Positions 17,373 through 27,623 are shown, numbered from the stretch's first letter. The stretch is DNA of 52,916 nucleotides from Prosthecobacter debontii (GCA_945873125.1 CAMCBV010000020.1:1-52916), one strand, 5' to 3'. A program made the numbers and translations. The notes: generated from the sequence alone by a model not told the origin.

Positions 17373-18644
17373 TCAATGATCCTTCTCCAGTTCCACATCC
17401 GGAATATGCGTGAAACTGATTCTCATCGGTGCGCTGTTTCTAACATCTTGAACCGCTCCTAGGTAAACTGCATCGCGGCCGTAGCGGGCGCGGAGCTTGT
17501 CCAAGGTGGCGTCGAGACGTCGATGCTTGTCATGGGTTTCCTGCGGTTTGAATTCCGCAGGATCTTCGGCTAAGAGGGTAGGGAAGAGTTGCGGAGTGAA
17601 ATTTCCCTGTTCGACGAGACGGGTGAGGGTCACCGCGACCTTGATGAGATGGGATTTGGGTTCGGGGCGTTCCCGCCAGATTCGCCCGAGGATGCGGATC
17701 AGGTTCACGGTTGAGTCCGTTTCAGGAAAGCGGATCTCCGGGTTCCATGCATCGGCGCGCAGGAATGAGAGGTGCAGGGTCAGAGAGCCCGTGAGCAAGC
17801 CATGGGAGCGTAAGCGTTCGCAGGCTTTGTGGAGGAGCTTGCAGAGGATGGGCCACGCCTTTTCTGGGTGGCGGAACTCCGGTGGCAGAACATGGCTGTG
17901 GCCGATGGATTTCCTCGCGGAAACTAGGTCGGGAATTTCTTCGCCGCGGATCAGGTGCCAGAATCGATCTCCCATCACACCGCCCCATGCTTGGCGGAGC
18001 AATTCTTTGGGTGCGGTGCAGAGCTTCTGAACTGTGTGGATTCCGGCGGCGTGCATGCGCACCTCCATGTTTCTGGCGATCCCGTTGAAATCGCGGAGCC
18101 CAAGTTCGTAGAGGATATCCGGCAGATCGCGATGCTCGATGAAAAACAAGCCATCCGGCTTACGCATTTTACTCGCGGTTTTGGCGAGGTATCGGTTTGG
18201 TCCAACCCCGATTGAGACTTTGATCACGGGAGAAACTTCCCTGGCGATGGTGGATTTGATTTTGGACGCGATGTCTCGGATCACTGGAACTTCGCGAAGG
18301 TTCAGGGGTAGCCATGCCCACATTTCATCGATGCTGAGAACCGCCTCAACATGAATGCAATCCTCCACCGCGGCGATGATCCGGTGATGGTAACGGATGT
18401 ATTCCGAGGGCTTGCTTTCAACGATGGTGATGTCCGGACACATGATCCGCGCATCGCTGATCCGCGTGCCAGTTTTCACCCCGTAAGCCTTGGCTTCATA
18501 AGAAGCCGCGATGCAAGAACTCGACTCCGCCATCACCGGAGCTACCCCGACGGGCCGACCCCGCAGCTTGGGATTGAGGTGTTGTTCAACGCTTGCGAAA
18601 TAGGAATCGCAATCGACAAACAGCGCGGTGAGAGGACGGGACAC
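17373..18644 (-). CDS. Y-family DNA polymerase (translesion)
   Basis: A DinB/UmuC-type polymerase. The catalytic palm motifs are FVDCDSYFASVEQ and the acidic pair in LSIDEMWAW; SIGVGPNRYLAKTASKMRKPDG is the conserved block after them; the little-finger domain occupies the C-terminal third. It copies past damaged bases. I place the start at GTG 18644 (423 residues). A TTG at 18680 would lie only 5 nt from an SOS palindrome, leaving no room for a binding site, though it cannot be excluded. The LexA-type box at 18685-18710 makes SOS control likely. It is a single gene with no imuA or dnaE2 beside it. Confidence 0.85.
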   Translation of the reverse strand: MSRPLTALFVDCDSYFASVEQHLNPKLRGRPVGVAPVMAESSSCIAASYEAKAYGVKTGTRISDARIMCPDITIVESKPSEYIRYHHRIIAAVEDCIHVEAVLSIDEMWAWLPLNLREVPVIRDIASKIKSTIAREVSPVIKVSIGVGPNRYLAKTASKMRKPDGLFFIEHRDLPDILYELGLRDFNGIARNMEVRMHAAGIHTVQKLCTAPKELLRQAWGGVMGDRFWHLIRGEEIPDLVSARKSIGHSHVLPPEFRHPEKAWPILCKLLHKACERLRSHGLLTGSLTLHLSFLRADAWNPEIRFPETDSTVNLIRILGRIWRERPEPKSHLIKVAVTLTRLVEQGNFTPQLFPTLLAEDPAEFKPQETHDKHRRLDATLDKLRARYGRDAVYLGAVQDVRNSAPMRISFTHIPDVELEKDH

Positions 18645-18684
18645 AGGCTCAAACTGTCGCAATTTGAGCGAAATGATCAACCTA

Positions 18685-18710
18685 AAAAAGTGTTCATAAG
18701 AACACTTTTT
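18685..18710 (-). promoter_or_regulatory. SOS (LexA) box of the Y-family polymerase gene
   Basis: TGTTCATAAGAACA (18691-18704) is a perfect match to TGTTC-N4-GAACA, the LexA motif I recall for Verrucomicrobia. The palindrome extends to 11 bp per arm (18685-18695 and 18700-18710). It lies 41 bp upstream of the chosen GTG start. The rest of the gap to 18877 shows no gene. Confidence 0.75.
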
Positions 18711-18877
18711 GCGGGCTTTGGAATACTGGGATTTTCCTCAGCTTTTTAGTCTTGGATTTGAGGATCGTGGCGCCGGGTCATGCGATGTGTATTCGCTGAA
18801 ATGAGTTCACCTTGAAAGCTGCCCCGGCATATCTGGGCGGCCGTCAGAGCCTTTGGCGTTTTGAAAATGAGAGTCGA

Positions 18878-19612
18878 CTATTTCTTCTCAGGTTCACCCA
18901 CGATTTCTTTGACTTTGCTGCTGATCGCTTCTGCCCAGATATCATAACCTTTGGGTGCGAGGTGGAGGAAATCGTGCATGACCTCTTTGCTGATCATGCC
19001 GTCGGCATCGAGGTATTTCGCACTGATGTCCATGTATTCCACCGAGCCACCCGCGAACTTCGAAATCAGTTGGTTGACTTCCATTCTTTTTTCACGCCCT
19101 GGATTGGGTTTTTCGCCTGTGGGCAAAATGCTCATCAGGAGAATCTTCGCTTGGGGTTGTTTGGACCGGATCAAATCGATCACCGCTTTGACGCCGGCTG
19201 CGGCTTGAGCTGGATCGGGGTTTTTGCTCCACATGTTGTTGGTGCCAATCATCACGACAAACAGCTTCGCTTTGTAGCCATCCAAGTCGCCGTTCTGCAA
19301 ACGCCAGAGAACGTGTTGCGTCTGGTCTCCGCCGATTCCCATGTTGACCGCGCGATAGTTACCCCAGTGCTTGGTCCAGTTTTCATTGCCTCTCCAGCGC
19401 GCCGTAATCGAGTCGCCCACAAATGCCACATCGATGTTGCCTTCCATCTTCTTGATATCCGCATCGATTCTTTCACAATTTCCGTTCCACCATTTCTCCC
19501 CGTTGGTTTTGGCAGCGACAGGTGTGGTGCTTTCCAGTTCGGCGGCATGTGCCGTGAATCCTGCAAGGGCGGAAAGTGCGATAAGGGCGAGGCGGGAGCG
19601 GGTTGATTTCAT
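18878..19612 (-). CDS. Secreted SGNH/GDSL-family hydrolase
   Basis: A 244-residue protein with a cleavable signal peptide (MKSTRSRLALIALSALAGFTAHA). SGNH blocks are all present: FVGDSIT with the nucleophile serine, MGIGGDQ, VMIGTNN with the oxyanion asparagine, and DFLHLAPKGY with the catalytic histidine. It resembles PAF-acetylhydrolase-like esterases, which in PVC bacteria often de-acetylate polysaccharides. The true substrate is unknown. It is a single gene, facing away from glnS. Confidence 0.85.
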   Translation of the reverse strand: MKSTRSRLALIALSALAGFTAHAAELESTTPVAAKTNGEKWWNGNCERIDADIKKMEGNIDVAFVGDSITARWRGNENWTKHWGNYRAVNMGIGGDQTQHVLWRLQNGDLDGYKAKLFVVMIGTNNMWSKNPDPAQAAAGVKAVIDLIRSKQPQAKILLMSILPTGEKPNPGREKRMEVNQLISKFAGGSVEYMDISAKYLDADGMISKEVMHDFLHLAPKGYDIWAEAISSKVKEIVGEPEKK

Positions 19613-19828
19613 GAGGTTTTCGGATTGGGTCGGAAGACAGATCGTTCTGAGCCAAATGGGCGATTGGTGAAAAGATTAAAAAATCTTTTCGGGCAAGGGG
19701 TTCCATGTAGCTAGCCAAGAGATGAATTTTCGCAGATTTTTCCCAAACACTTGATTCCAGGCTTGGAATCGTTTCCTCTTCTATGCCTGCTCGAATCCGT
19801 CCGCGGTTCAGTTTTTCCACTTTCACCC

Positions 19829-21496
19829 ATGTCAGCCACTCCCAAATCCGATTTCATCCGAGACATCATCGCCGAAGACCTTGCCTCGGGGAAACATCAG
19901 ACCACGATCACCCGTTTCCCGCCGGAGCCGAACGGCTACCTGCATCTTGGTCATGCGAAGTCGATCTGCCTCAACTTTGGCATCGCACAGGAGCATCCCG
20001 GCGCGAAGTGCCATCTGCGTTTCGACGACACGAATCCGGAGAAAGAAGAAACGGAATACGTTGAATCGATCAAAGCCGATGTGAAGTGGCTGGGATTTGA
20101 TTGGGGGAGTGACCTCTATTTCGCGAGCAATTACTTCGAGTTTTTCTACGATTGCGCCGTGCACCTCATCAAAAACGGCCTCGCCTACGTCGATGAGGAG
20201 AGTCCTGAGGAAATCAAGCTTCATCGCGGCAACGTCCAAACACCCGGAACGCCATCGAAATTCCGCGAGCGTTCCGTTGAGGAAAACCTGGAAATGTTCT
20301 CAGCCATGCGTGCCGGGAAATTCAAAGAAGGCGAAGCGGTCTTGCGCGCGAAAATCGGTCTGACTTCATCGAACATGAACATGCGTGACCCTGTGCTTTA
20401 CCGCATCATGCACGCGCATCACCACCATACCGGCAATGCTTGGTGCATATACCCGATGTATGATTTTGCGCATCCCTTAGAAGACGCGCTTGAGCACATC
20501 ACGCATTCGCTTTGCACTTTGGAGTTCGAGAACCATCGTCCGCTTTACAACTGGTTTATCGAAAACTGCCCGGTGCCATCCAAGCCTCGCCAGATTGAGT
20601 TCGCGCGCTTGAGCCTGACCTATACGATCATGAGCAAACGCAAACTGCTCCAACTCGTCAATGAAGGTCATGTCAGCGGCTGGGACGACCCTCGCTTGCC
20701 GACCATTTCCGGTATTCGCCGTCGTGGCTATCCCGCGGTCGCGGTCCGCGATTTCTGCAAACACATCGGCATCACGAAATACAATGGCACTACCGATGTT
20801 GCCTTGCTCGAGCACGAAATCCGCAATCACCTCAACAGCGCCGCATCTCGCCGCATGGCCGTGCTCGATCCGTTGAAAGTGATCATCGAGAATTTCTCTG
20901 AAGAGCCTACTGCAAACCTAGTAGTTTCCAATCACCCGCAAGACGAATCCTTCGGTGATCGATCGGTTTCTTTCTCTTCGGAAATCTTTATCGAGCGAGA
21001 GGATTTCCAGGAAATTCCTGAGAAAAAATTCTTCCGCCTCGGCCCTGAACGCTACGTCCGTCTTCGCGGTGGACCGATTATTCAATGCACGGGTTTGGAT
21101 AAAAATGCAGCGGGGGAGGTAACCCAGATTCGCGTGAAACTTTTACCTGATACCACCGGAAAAGATTCGCCGGAGGGAGTCGTTTGCAAAGCCGCGATCC
21201 ATTGGGTCGATGCGACAACCGCCGTCGATGCGGAAGTCCGCCTCTATGACCGGCTCTTCACTGTCGAAGATCCGGATGCTGCGGAAGGCGGATTTCTCTC
21301 CGTTCTCAATCCGGAATCCGTGAAAACGGTCGTCGCCAAAGTTGAGGCATCATTGCTGAACGAGTCGGCTGGGTACTCCTGTCAATTCGAGCGCAACGGC
21401 TATTTCATCACCGATACGAAAGATCATGTTCCCGGCAAAAAAGCCGTCTTTAATCGCACGGTGGCTCTCAAAGATTCGTGGGGAAAAGGCAAGTGA
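19829..21496 (+). CDS. glnS: Glutaminyl-tRNA synthetase
   Basis: Charges tRNA-Gln with glutamine. From ATG 19829 the protein is 555 residues, the same length as the E. coli enzyme. Class I signatures are PPEPNGYLHLGHAK (HIGH) and MSKRKL (KMSKS-type). RFDDTNPEKE and the C-terminal two-barrel anticodon-binding domain are present. An earlier in-frame start at 19751 adds residues not found in GlnS. It is monocistronic. Its presence implies direct glutaminylation in this organism. Confidence 0.95.
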   Translation: MSATPKSDFIRDIIAEDLASGKHQTTITRFPPEPNGYLHLGHAKSICLNFGIAQEHPGAKCHLRFDDTNPEKEETEYVESIKADVKWLGFDWGSDLYFASNYFEFFYDCAVHLIKNGLAYVDEESPEEIKLHRGNVQTPGTPSKFRERSVEENLEMFSAMRAGKFKEGEAVLRAKIGLTSSNMNMRDPVLYRIMHAHHHHTGNAWCIYPMYDFAHPLEDALEHITHSLCTLEFENHRPLYNWFIENCPVPSKPRQIEFARLSLTYTIMSKRKLLQLVNEGHVSGWDDPRLPTISGIRRRGYPAVAVRDFCKHIGITKYNGTTDVALLEHEIRNHLNSAASRRMAVLDPLKVIIENFSEEPTANLVVSNHPQDESFGDRSVSFSSEIFIEREDFQEIPEKKFFRLGPERYVRLRGGPIIQCTGLDKNAAGEVTQIRVKLLPDTTGKDSPEGVVCKAAIHWVDATTAVDAEVRLYDRLFTVEDPDAAEGGFLSVLNPESVKTVVAKVEASLLNESAGYSCQFERNGYFITDTKDHVPGKKAVFNRTVALKDSWGKGK

Positions 21497-21609
21497 TTAT
21501 CGAGGTTCCGGCTTATAAGAAATGAGTCATTCCGCTATCCCTCAAGACCTTGTGACCGTCCCGACCTAATAGGCTTGGCGAAGTGTCTTCAAACATTACG
21601 CTGGCAGTC

Positions 21610-23079
21610 ATGAAGCTTGATGTGAAAACCACGAAAACCCTTTTCCTCACGATCGTCATGATGTTCCAGGCTTCATGGCTTTCCGCGGTGGAGGAGAAAT
21701 CGAAACCCAACATCATTCTTATTTTTGCCGATGACCTCGGATGGAAGGACGTAGGTTATCAAGGCAGTGATTTCATGGAAACACCCGTGCTGGATGCCAT
21801 GGCAAAAGAAGGCATGGTGTTCACCAACGCTTACGCTGCGGCGGGTAATTGCGCGCCCAGTCGTGCATGCATGCTCTCCGGTAACTACACTCCGCGTCAC
21901 GGAGTTTATGCGGTTGGTACTACGGAACGGGGACCGAAGTCCGAGATGCGCCTTGTGCCCGTTCCCAACAAGAGTGGATTGGCGAAGGAGAATGTCACCT
22001 TTGCCGATGCGATGAAGTCCGCGGGATATGTGACAGGAATTTTCGGAAAGTGGCATCTCGAAGGAAAAGATGGAGCGCGCGCGGAAGAGCAGGGATTCGA
22101 TGTCGTTAACCAGTGCCATGGCGGTTGGAACGGAAAGGAAACTGATAATCCCAACGGAATTTATTCGCTCACCCAGGCTGCGGGCGAGTTCATGGAGAAA
22201 AACAAGGATAGGCCTTTTTTTGTGTATCTGCCGCATTACGCGATCCATACCGGACTGCAGTCGAGGAAAAGCACACTGGAGAAATTCGAAGCCAAGAAGC
22301 CTGGCAAGCAACATCATGATGCGCTTTACGCGGCATGCACTTATGATCTCGATGATGGCATCGGCCTGCTCCTGAAGAAACTCAAGGAGCTCGGTCTTGA
22401 TCAAAACACAATGGTTATTTTCACGAGTGATAACGGCGGGACGCAGCAGTCTTCGCAGGAACCGCTGCGTGGAAACAAAGGAGGATATTACGAGGGTGGC
22501 ATCCGAGAGCCGATGATTGTGCGCTGGCCCGGTGTGGTGAAAGCGGGAACGACATGTGATGTTCCTGTGATCAACGTGGATTTCTTTCCCACGTTGCTGG
22601 CTGCGGCTGGAGCAAAGCCAGAAAAGGATATCGATGGGGAAAGCCTGCTTCCGCTCTTGAAGCAGGAAGGTCCGCTCAAGCGTGAATCGATCTTCTGGCA
22701 TTTTCCCGGTTATCTTGACGATCCGGTCACCCGCGGTCGCGAACTCGATGTGCGCACCGGATTTCGAAGCCGACCCGTCTCCGTTATCCGCAAGGGCGAT
22801 TGGAAACTCCATTTGTTTACAGAAGAATGGCAGTTGGACGGCGGCAGAGAAAAGCTTGCAACCAACAACGCGGTGGAGCTTTACAACATCAGGGATGATA
22901 TCGGTGAGCGAAAGAACTTGGCCGCGGATAACATGGTAAAACGGGATGAACTGCTCGATGAGTTGCTCGAATGGTTCAAGTCAACCGATGCGATCCTGCC
23001 CGCTCAGCCAAATCCTGCTTATGATCCCGGCAATGCCGGTGCGGCGAAAGACAAAAAGGTAAAAAAGAAATCCAAATGA
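21610..23079 (+). CDS. Secreted arylsulfatase-family enzyme (sulfatase 1)
   Basis: A 489-residue sulfatase hydrolysing sulfate esters, with a signal peptide (hydrophobic core to about residue 26). IIFADDLGW-type metal ligands (FADDLGW) come first, the formylglycine site is C81 in CAPSR, and GKWHLEG, YLPHYAIHT and FTSDNGG follow. C81 must be oxidised by a formylglycine-generating enzyme; a gene for one lies 5.5 kb away (28540). The C-terminus is Lys-rich. ATG 21610 is preferred to GTG 21583 because the signal peptide then starts MKLDVKTTK. It overlaps the next sulfatase gene by 4 nt. Confidence 0.9.
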   Translation: MKLDVKTTKTLFLTIVMMFQASWLSAVEEKSKPNIILIFADDLGWKDVGYQGSDFMETPVLDAMAKEGMVFTNAYAAAGNCAPSRACMLSGNYTPRHGVYAVGTTERGPKSEMRLVPVPNKSGLAKENVTFADAMKSAGYVTGIFGKWHLEGKDGARAEEQGFDVVNQCHGGWNGKETDNPNGIYSLTQAAGEFMEKNKDRPFFVYLPHYAIHTGLQSRKSTLEKFEAKKPGKQHHDALYAACTYDLDDGIGLLLKKLKELGLDQNTMVIFTSDNGGTQQSSQEPLRGNKGGYYEGGIREPMIVRWPGVVKAGTTCDVPVINVDFFPTLLAAAGAKPEKDIDGESLLPLLKQEGPLKRESIFWHFPGYLDDPVTRGRELDVRTGFRSRPVSVIRKGDWKLHLFTEEWQLDGGREKLATNNAVELYNIRDDIGERKNLAADNMVKRDELLDELLEWFKSTDAILPAQPNPAYDPGNAGAAKDKKVKKKSK

Positions 23080-24554
23080 GCCGTCGATCCATAGCTAATA
23101 GAATTTTCGGTTTTTTTGGGTGTGCGCTACTCGCCTCGCTCCATGCCGCAACTCCATCGCTTCCCAACATCATTTTGGTCATGCCGGACGATGTTGGCTA
23201 TGGCGACTATGCGTGTTTGGGAAGTCCCATCATGCAAACGCCGGCGGTGGATGCTTTCAAAAAGGAAAGCCTGCTTCTCACTCAATTTCACGTCAGTCCC
23301 ACCTGTTCGCCCACGCGATCCGCATTGATGAGCGGGCGTCATGAGTTCAAGAACGGGGTCACTCATACCATTTTTGAGCGTGAGCGGATGAGTTTGAAAA
23401 CCTTCACCTTACCCCAGATGTTAAAAACGTCGGGCTACACCACGGGCATCTTCGGCAAGTGGCATCTCGGCGATGAGCAGGCTTATCGCCCGGAAAGTCG
23501 CGGCTTCGATGAAGTTTACATCCATGGGGGTGGCGGCATCGGACAGACCTATCCGGGCTCCTGTGGTGACGCTCCGGGAAACACGAACATCAATCCGGCT
23601 CTGTGGCACAATGGCAAGTGGGAGAAAACCGAAGGCTACTGTACGGATCTGTTTTTCACACAGGCGACAAAGTGGATGGATGCCAGTCGTTCTGCTGGAA
23701 AGCCCTTTTTTGCCTACATCACGCCCAATGCTGCGCACGGACCGCACGTGGTTCCCAAGAAGTATTATCAGCAGTACCTCGATAAGCCGGCTGTCAATGA
23801 GGATACCGCCAAGTTCTTTGGCATGATCGAAAACATCGATACCAACTTCGGCATTTTGCTTGGGAAATTGAAGGAGTGGGGCATTGAAAATAACACGCTG
23901 GTTATTTATCTCGGTAGTGACAACGGAGGTACGGCAGGTCTGAAAATATTCAACGCCGGCATGCGCGGGAGTAAGGGAACGATTTATCAGGGCGGTACAC
24001 GTGCGCCATGTTTCTTTCGTTGGCCTGCCGGTAACATCCCGGGTGGCGTGGAATGCGACGCCCTGAGCGCGCACCTTGATCTCTTCCCCACACTCGCCGA
24101 AATCACCGGAGCCAAACTTTCCCAAGAAGTCCAAAAGCAAGTCGAAGGTCGTAGCCTGCTGCCGCTGCTGAAAAACCCAAAAGCCGATTGGCCGGAGCGC
24201 ACAATCTTGCATCACGTGGGTCGTTGGGAAAAAGGCAAGGCGGAAGAGTCCAAATACGACAAGTGCGCCATCCAGAATTCGCGTTTCACGTGGGTCAACC
24301 ATTCCGAGCTTTATGATCTGAAAGCCGATCCGGGTGAGACCAGAAATGTTGCGAATGAACATCCCGAAGTTGTTGCTAGTCTGCGCGCGGACTACGATGC
24401 CTGGTGGAGCGAAACGGTGCCACTTCTCGTTAACGAGGATGCGGTGGGTCCAAAGTTTAATCCCATGAAGGAGCTTTACTGGAAACAGTTCGGAATCGAG
24501 CCGGATACCAAAACGCCAGAAAAAAGGAGTCCGAAAAAGAAATCCTCCCATTAG
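23076..24554 (+). CDS. Secreted arylsulfatase-family enzyme (sulfatase 2)
   Basis: A 492-residue paralogue in the same operon (ATGA overlap with sulfatase 1). Signal peptide ends near SLHAA; VMPDDVGYGD carries metal-binding aspartates, the formylglycine residue is C77 in CSPTR, followed by GKWHLGD, ITPNAAHGPH and LGSDNGG. The two proteins are clearly different in sequence, so they probably cleave different sulfate linkages of one glycan. The substrate cannot be read from the sequence. Confidence 0.9.
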   Translation: MSRRSIANRIFGFFGCALLASLHAATPSLPNIILVMPDDVGYGDYACLGSPIMQTPAVDAFKKESLLLTQFHVSPTCSPTRSALMSGRHEFKNGVTHTIFERERMSLKTFTLPQMLKTSGYTTGIFGKWHLGDEQAYRPESRGFDEVYIHGGGGIGQTYPGSCGDAPGNTNINPALWHNGKWEKTEGYCTDLFFTQATKWMDASRSAGKPFFAYITPNAAHGPHVVPKKYYQQYLDKPAVNEDTAKFFGMIENIDTNFGILLGKLKEWGIENNTLVIYLGSDNGGTAGLKIFNAGMRGSKGTIYQGGTRAPCFFRWPAGNIPGGVECDALSAHLDLFPTLAEITGAKLSQEVQKQVEGRSLLPLLKNPKADWPERTILHHVGRWEKGKAEESKYDKCAIQNSRFTWVNHSELYDLKADPGETRNVANEHPEVVASLRADYDAWWSETVPLLVNEDAVGPKFNPMKELYWKQFGIEPDTKTPEKRSPKKKSSH

Positions 24555-24676
24555 GTCCATGGTCCTGAGGTGGCTTCATGGATATGCTTTTGGGGGTCAT
24601 GTCGCTCCTCATATCTCGCGCCTTGGACTCAAGGTTTTAGGCTTGGCGTTGTCGGTTCATCTCTTTGGTAATCGGT

Positions 24677-25546
24677 TTAAATCAGTACCAGAGCCAGAGC
24701 GACAACCATGAGGATGGCTCCCACCAGCTGCTTACCGCCTAACGGCTCCTTGCCGCGCTTGATGATCGCCCAAACGAAAAATACCGCCATCACTCCGCGA
24801 GTGCTGTAGGCGATATTGCTGAGAGCCGGTTCGCGGAACCAACTGAAAGCCAAGTTGACGAGCAAGGACTGGATGCCAAGCGCGAGACCGCCGGCGAGCA
24901 CGGGTGTTGATATCCGCAGGCTTCCAAAAGCAAACCGGACATCCTGCCACCGGATGATCATCATGACCAAGGACAACGATCCTGTGGTCATCATCATCAG
25001 GATCAACCACCTTGCTCCGCCTGTCTCCTGGCTTTTCCATCCTGTTAGAAAATCGTTGGTTGCGAAGAAAACGCAGGCTAGCAAAGTCAGCCAGAGGGTC
25101 ATGCGGTTTGCCTTCAGGCGCTCAAGCGTAGCTCCTGCAACCAAGTATACGGCCACTGCCGCTAGAATCGCGCCACCCATCAGGCCCGGGCCGGCTTTTT
25201 CCAAACCTACACTGGCGGAAAGAACCGCCACCAGCAATACCTTGAAACCTAACGCGGAGGAATGGACCACCAAATCTCCTTGGCGGACCGAATAGATTGA
25301 AAACCACTGTCCCCAGAAAAACAGGAATCCGTTGAAGATGGCCAAACCGTCATAAGCACCAAGAGGGGCGCTGAAATCGGGTTTCAGATACCATGCGAAA
25401 ATTGCCAGCGTCAGCAAGTTCGCGCATCCAAGCATCACGGTAAGCCGCACGCCTAAACGTGTCGCTCGTTGAATCAAGGTCCCGAGAACCGGATGCAAAG
25501 CCGCACCAATCAAAGGCAAACCTATCGCTCCAGACCATGCATCCAC
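24677..25546 (-). CDS. DMT-superfamily (EamA-like) transporter
   Basis: A 289-residue polytopic membrane protein with about 9-10 hydrophobic segments arranged as two similar halves, such as LTVMLGCANLLTLAIFAWYL and GAILMVVALALVLI at the end. The fold matches the drug/metabolite transporter superfamily, which includes sugar and metabolite exporters. The cargo is unknown. It is convergent with the sulfatase operon and 71 nt downstream of nothing on its own strand; the FAD oxidoreductase ends 72 nt to the right of... its start. Confidence 0.65.
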   Translation of the reverse strand: MDAWSGAIGLPLIGAALHPVLGTLIQRATRLGVRLTVMLGCANLLTLAIFAWYLKPDFSAPLGAYDGLAIFNGFLFFWGQWFSIYSVRQGDLVVHSSALGFKVLLVAVLSASVGLEKAGPGLMGGAILAAVAVYLVAGATLERLKANRMTLWLTLLACVFFATNDFLTGWKSQETGGARWLILMMMTTGSLSLVMMIIRWQDVRFAFGSLRISTPVLAGGLALGIQSLLVNLAFSWFREPALSNIAYSTRGVMAVFFVWAIIKRGKEPLGGKQLVGAILMVVALALVLI

Positions 25547-25617
25547 ACCCGTTCGCTAAACTCTTGAGGCTCCATGGTCAATCTCCGCCTTTCATCCATG
25601 TTGAATCACATGAAACG

Positions 25618-27327
25618 CTAGTCAGCCTGCAAGCGTTGCCCGGCATCGAGCAGATGTTGTTTCAGTGTTTCGTAATTCACATCTTGGACAGGTATGTTGT
25701 TCCGACTGGAGATGCTTGCGGCCATGCCCGCACTTTGGCCGAGTATCATGAAAACAGGTTCCATGCGGATCGATCCGTAGGCGACATGTGAAGAGGAAAG
25801 GCAAACCGGAACTAACAGATTTTTGCATTCATCTTTTTTTGGAACGATGGAACGATAGGAGATAGGATAAGGTTTCGGGCATTTTTGGCCGAACGCGCCC
25901 TCGTTTCTAACGATGTCTTTGCCGTTTTCCTGCACGATGGTGCGTTGGCAAGGATGGGAATCCATGCTGTATGAGCCGAGACCGATCGAATCATTCGCCA
26001 TGGTTTTGGATTCGCAGTCATTTTGGGTCATGACATATCCGGAAACCATGCGACGTCCCTCACGGACATAAAGATGGTGTGGCCAATTTCCGGTTGCCTT
26101 GAATTCATCGGGGCATAAGCCGAACGCATTGACACGTTTCCTGAGATTTTCCGGAACTTGGGAATCGTTCGCGAGAAAATACATATAGCCTTGTTGGTAG
26201 CCAAGGTGCTCTTGGTAAAGGGTTTCGCGAAGCCGGTATAATGCGTTAAGAGGAACTCGAAGTCCTCGGCGTGGAGTTGGAAGATTTGCAAACGATACCG
26301 GCTCAAAAGTTCCGTCCGGCCAGCGGTTGCTGCCGTTGACGAGATTGGAAGACATGCTGCCGGCGTTGTTGCTATCGCCGTTGCGAAGCTGCACGGGACC
26401 GTCTGTCATGGGTGCTGTGGTGTAATTCAATGTCCATCGGATGTCCTTACTCGCATTCATGAAGCGCGCCAACAATGCGTAGCGGCTTGCATCGTAGTCC
26501 TTGGGTTTAGGAAAAGGAATTCTACCATCTTTGTTGGAAAGTCTCATTCGGAAATTGTAGGCCTGAACTCGGTAATCTCCCTCACCGGGTTTGCCATAGG
26601 GATCAGCGGAAATTCCCGGAAGAAGCCCGGATTTCGGATCGTCCGCTTTAACATAAGGACTGATGGGTAAGCCGCAGAACTGATAGACGGTATGCCATGA
26701 GACGGCTTGCCACTGGCCATTGAGAGATTCACCAAATGCGGCAGATGGCTCCCGACCCACCCGATAAGAAACATTCGCCGCGGCAAGGAGATCACCCTCG
26801 TAGGTGGAATCGATAAAAACGTTCGCTTTGATGGTCTTTCCGCTTTCCAAGGTGATGGAGGCAAGATGTCCGTCCGATATTTCAACGGATTTTAAAAAGC
26901 TATCATAGATGATGGTTGCGCCTGCCTCACCCAGCATTTTGCGATAAAGTGATTCGGCTTCGGACGGGCTGTAATCCACATGTTTTCCGAGTCGATGGTA
27001 AAACTCCATTGCCAGGCCGCCTATGGAACTTTTTTCTCCGAGGTCGGTGGCGGTAAGTCCTCCGGATGTCATTCCGCCAACATGCTGATTGCAAGAGATC
27101 AGGATCACTTTTTGTCCTGACTTCGCGGCTTGAATCGCGGCGGTGACACCCGCAGGCGTTCCTCCGTAAATGGCGATGTCACATTCCAGCGTCGTGGGTT
27201 TTTCTGCTGCGACTGGGCGATAGTAGTAAAGCCCGCCTTTGGAGAGAGTGTCTGCCTGAATGCGATCCGCGGAAAAACCGAAAGCCACCACGACCATGAA
27301 AACATGTGGGAGATAGGGCGTGATCAT
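25618..27327 (-). CDS. Exported FAD-dependent oxidoreductase (FAD_oxidored family)
   Basis: A 569-residue protein. It has a signal peptide-like N-terminus (MITPYLPHVFMVVVAFGFSA) and then an FAD-binding Rossmann motif, CDIAIYGGTPAGVTAAIQAAKSGQKVILIS. VGGMTSGGL and IDSTYEGDLLAAANV are typical of the PF12831 group found beside glycan-degrading genes in PVC bacteria. The C-terminal GQSAGMAAS is the usual second nucleotide-contact segment. The substrate is unknown; a carbohydrate or acid is likely from context with the sulfatases. It reads leftwards towards the DMT gene, 72 nt apart. Confidence 0.8.
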   Translation of the reverse strand: MITPYLPHVFMVVVAFGFSADRIQADTLSKGGLYYYRPVAAEKPTTLECDIAIYGGTPAGVTAAIQAAKSGQKVILISCNQHVGGMTSGGLTATDLGEKSSIGGLAMEFYHRLGKHVDYSPSEAESLYRKMLGEAGATIIYDSFLKSVEISDGHLASITLESGKTIKANVFIDSTYEGDLLAAANVSYRVGREPSAAFGESLNGQWQAVSWHTVYQFCGLPISPYVKADDPKSGLLPGISADPYGKPGEGDYRVQAYNFRMRLSNKDGRIPFPKPKDYDASRYALLARFMNASKDIRWTLNYTTAPMTDGPVQLRNGDSNNAGSMSSNLVNGSNRWPDGTFEPVSFANLPTPRRGLRVPLNALYRLRETLYQEHLGYQQGYMYFLANDSQVPENLRKRVNAFGLCPDEFKATGNWPHHLYVREGRRMVSGYVMTQNDCESKTMANDSIGLGSYSMDSHPCQRTIVQENGKDIVRNEGAFGQKCPKPYPISYRSIVPKKDECKNLLVPVCLSSSHVAYGSIRMEPVFMILGQSAGMAASISSRNNIPVQDVNYETLKQHLLDAGQRLQAD

Positions 27328-27623
27328 GATTTTTTTGAAACAAACAAACGCATAGCACTACGGAACGAGTGCATCTTATACACGGAGAGATCTCCTCGTT
27401 TATCATGCGGATACGCAAGCACAGGCTGTTATGGCTCATGGTTTTCTGAGAGAGAAGTTGACTCTCCAAAAAAGAGGGTGAAAGCATCGGGTCTTTATCT
27501 GATATCTTATGGGTAACAGATTTTCTTGATTCATCCCTAGACGAATTCGTCATCCTGAGTGATGTATAAATTGTTGCCACGCAACGAGGTGATCTCGGTC
27601 TTCCGATATTACCATGAAAGCTT

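Noticed and set aside
21673..22812. 379-codon open frame antisense to sulfatase 1
   Set aside because: It lies wholly opposite a gene with full sulfatase motifs and signal peptide, and shows no family pattern of its own; long antisense frames are common in this codon usage.
23421..24560. 379-codon open frame antisense to sulfatase 2
   Set aside because: Same reason; the forward frame has the CSPTR site and all metal motifs, the reverse has none.
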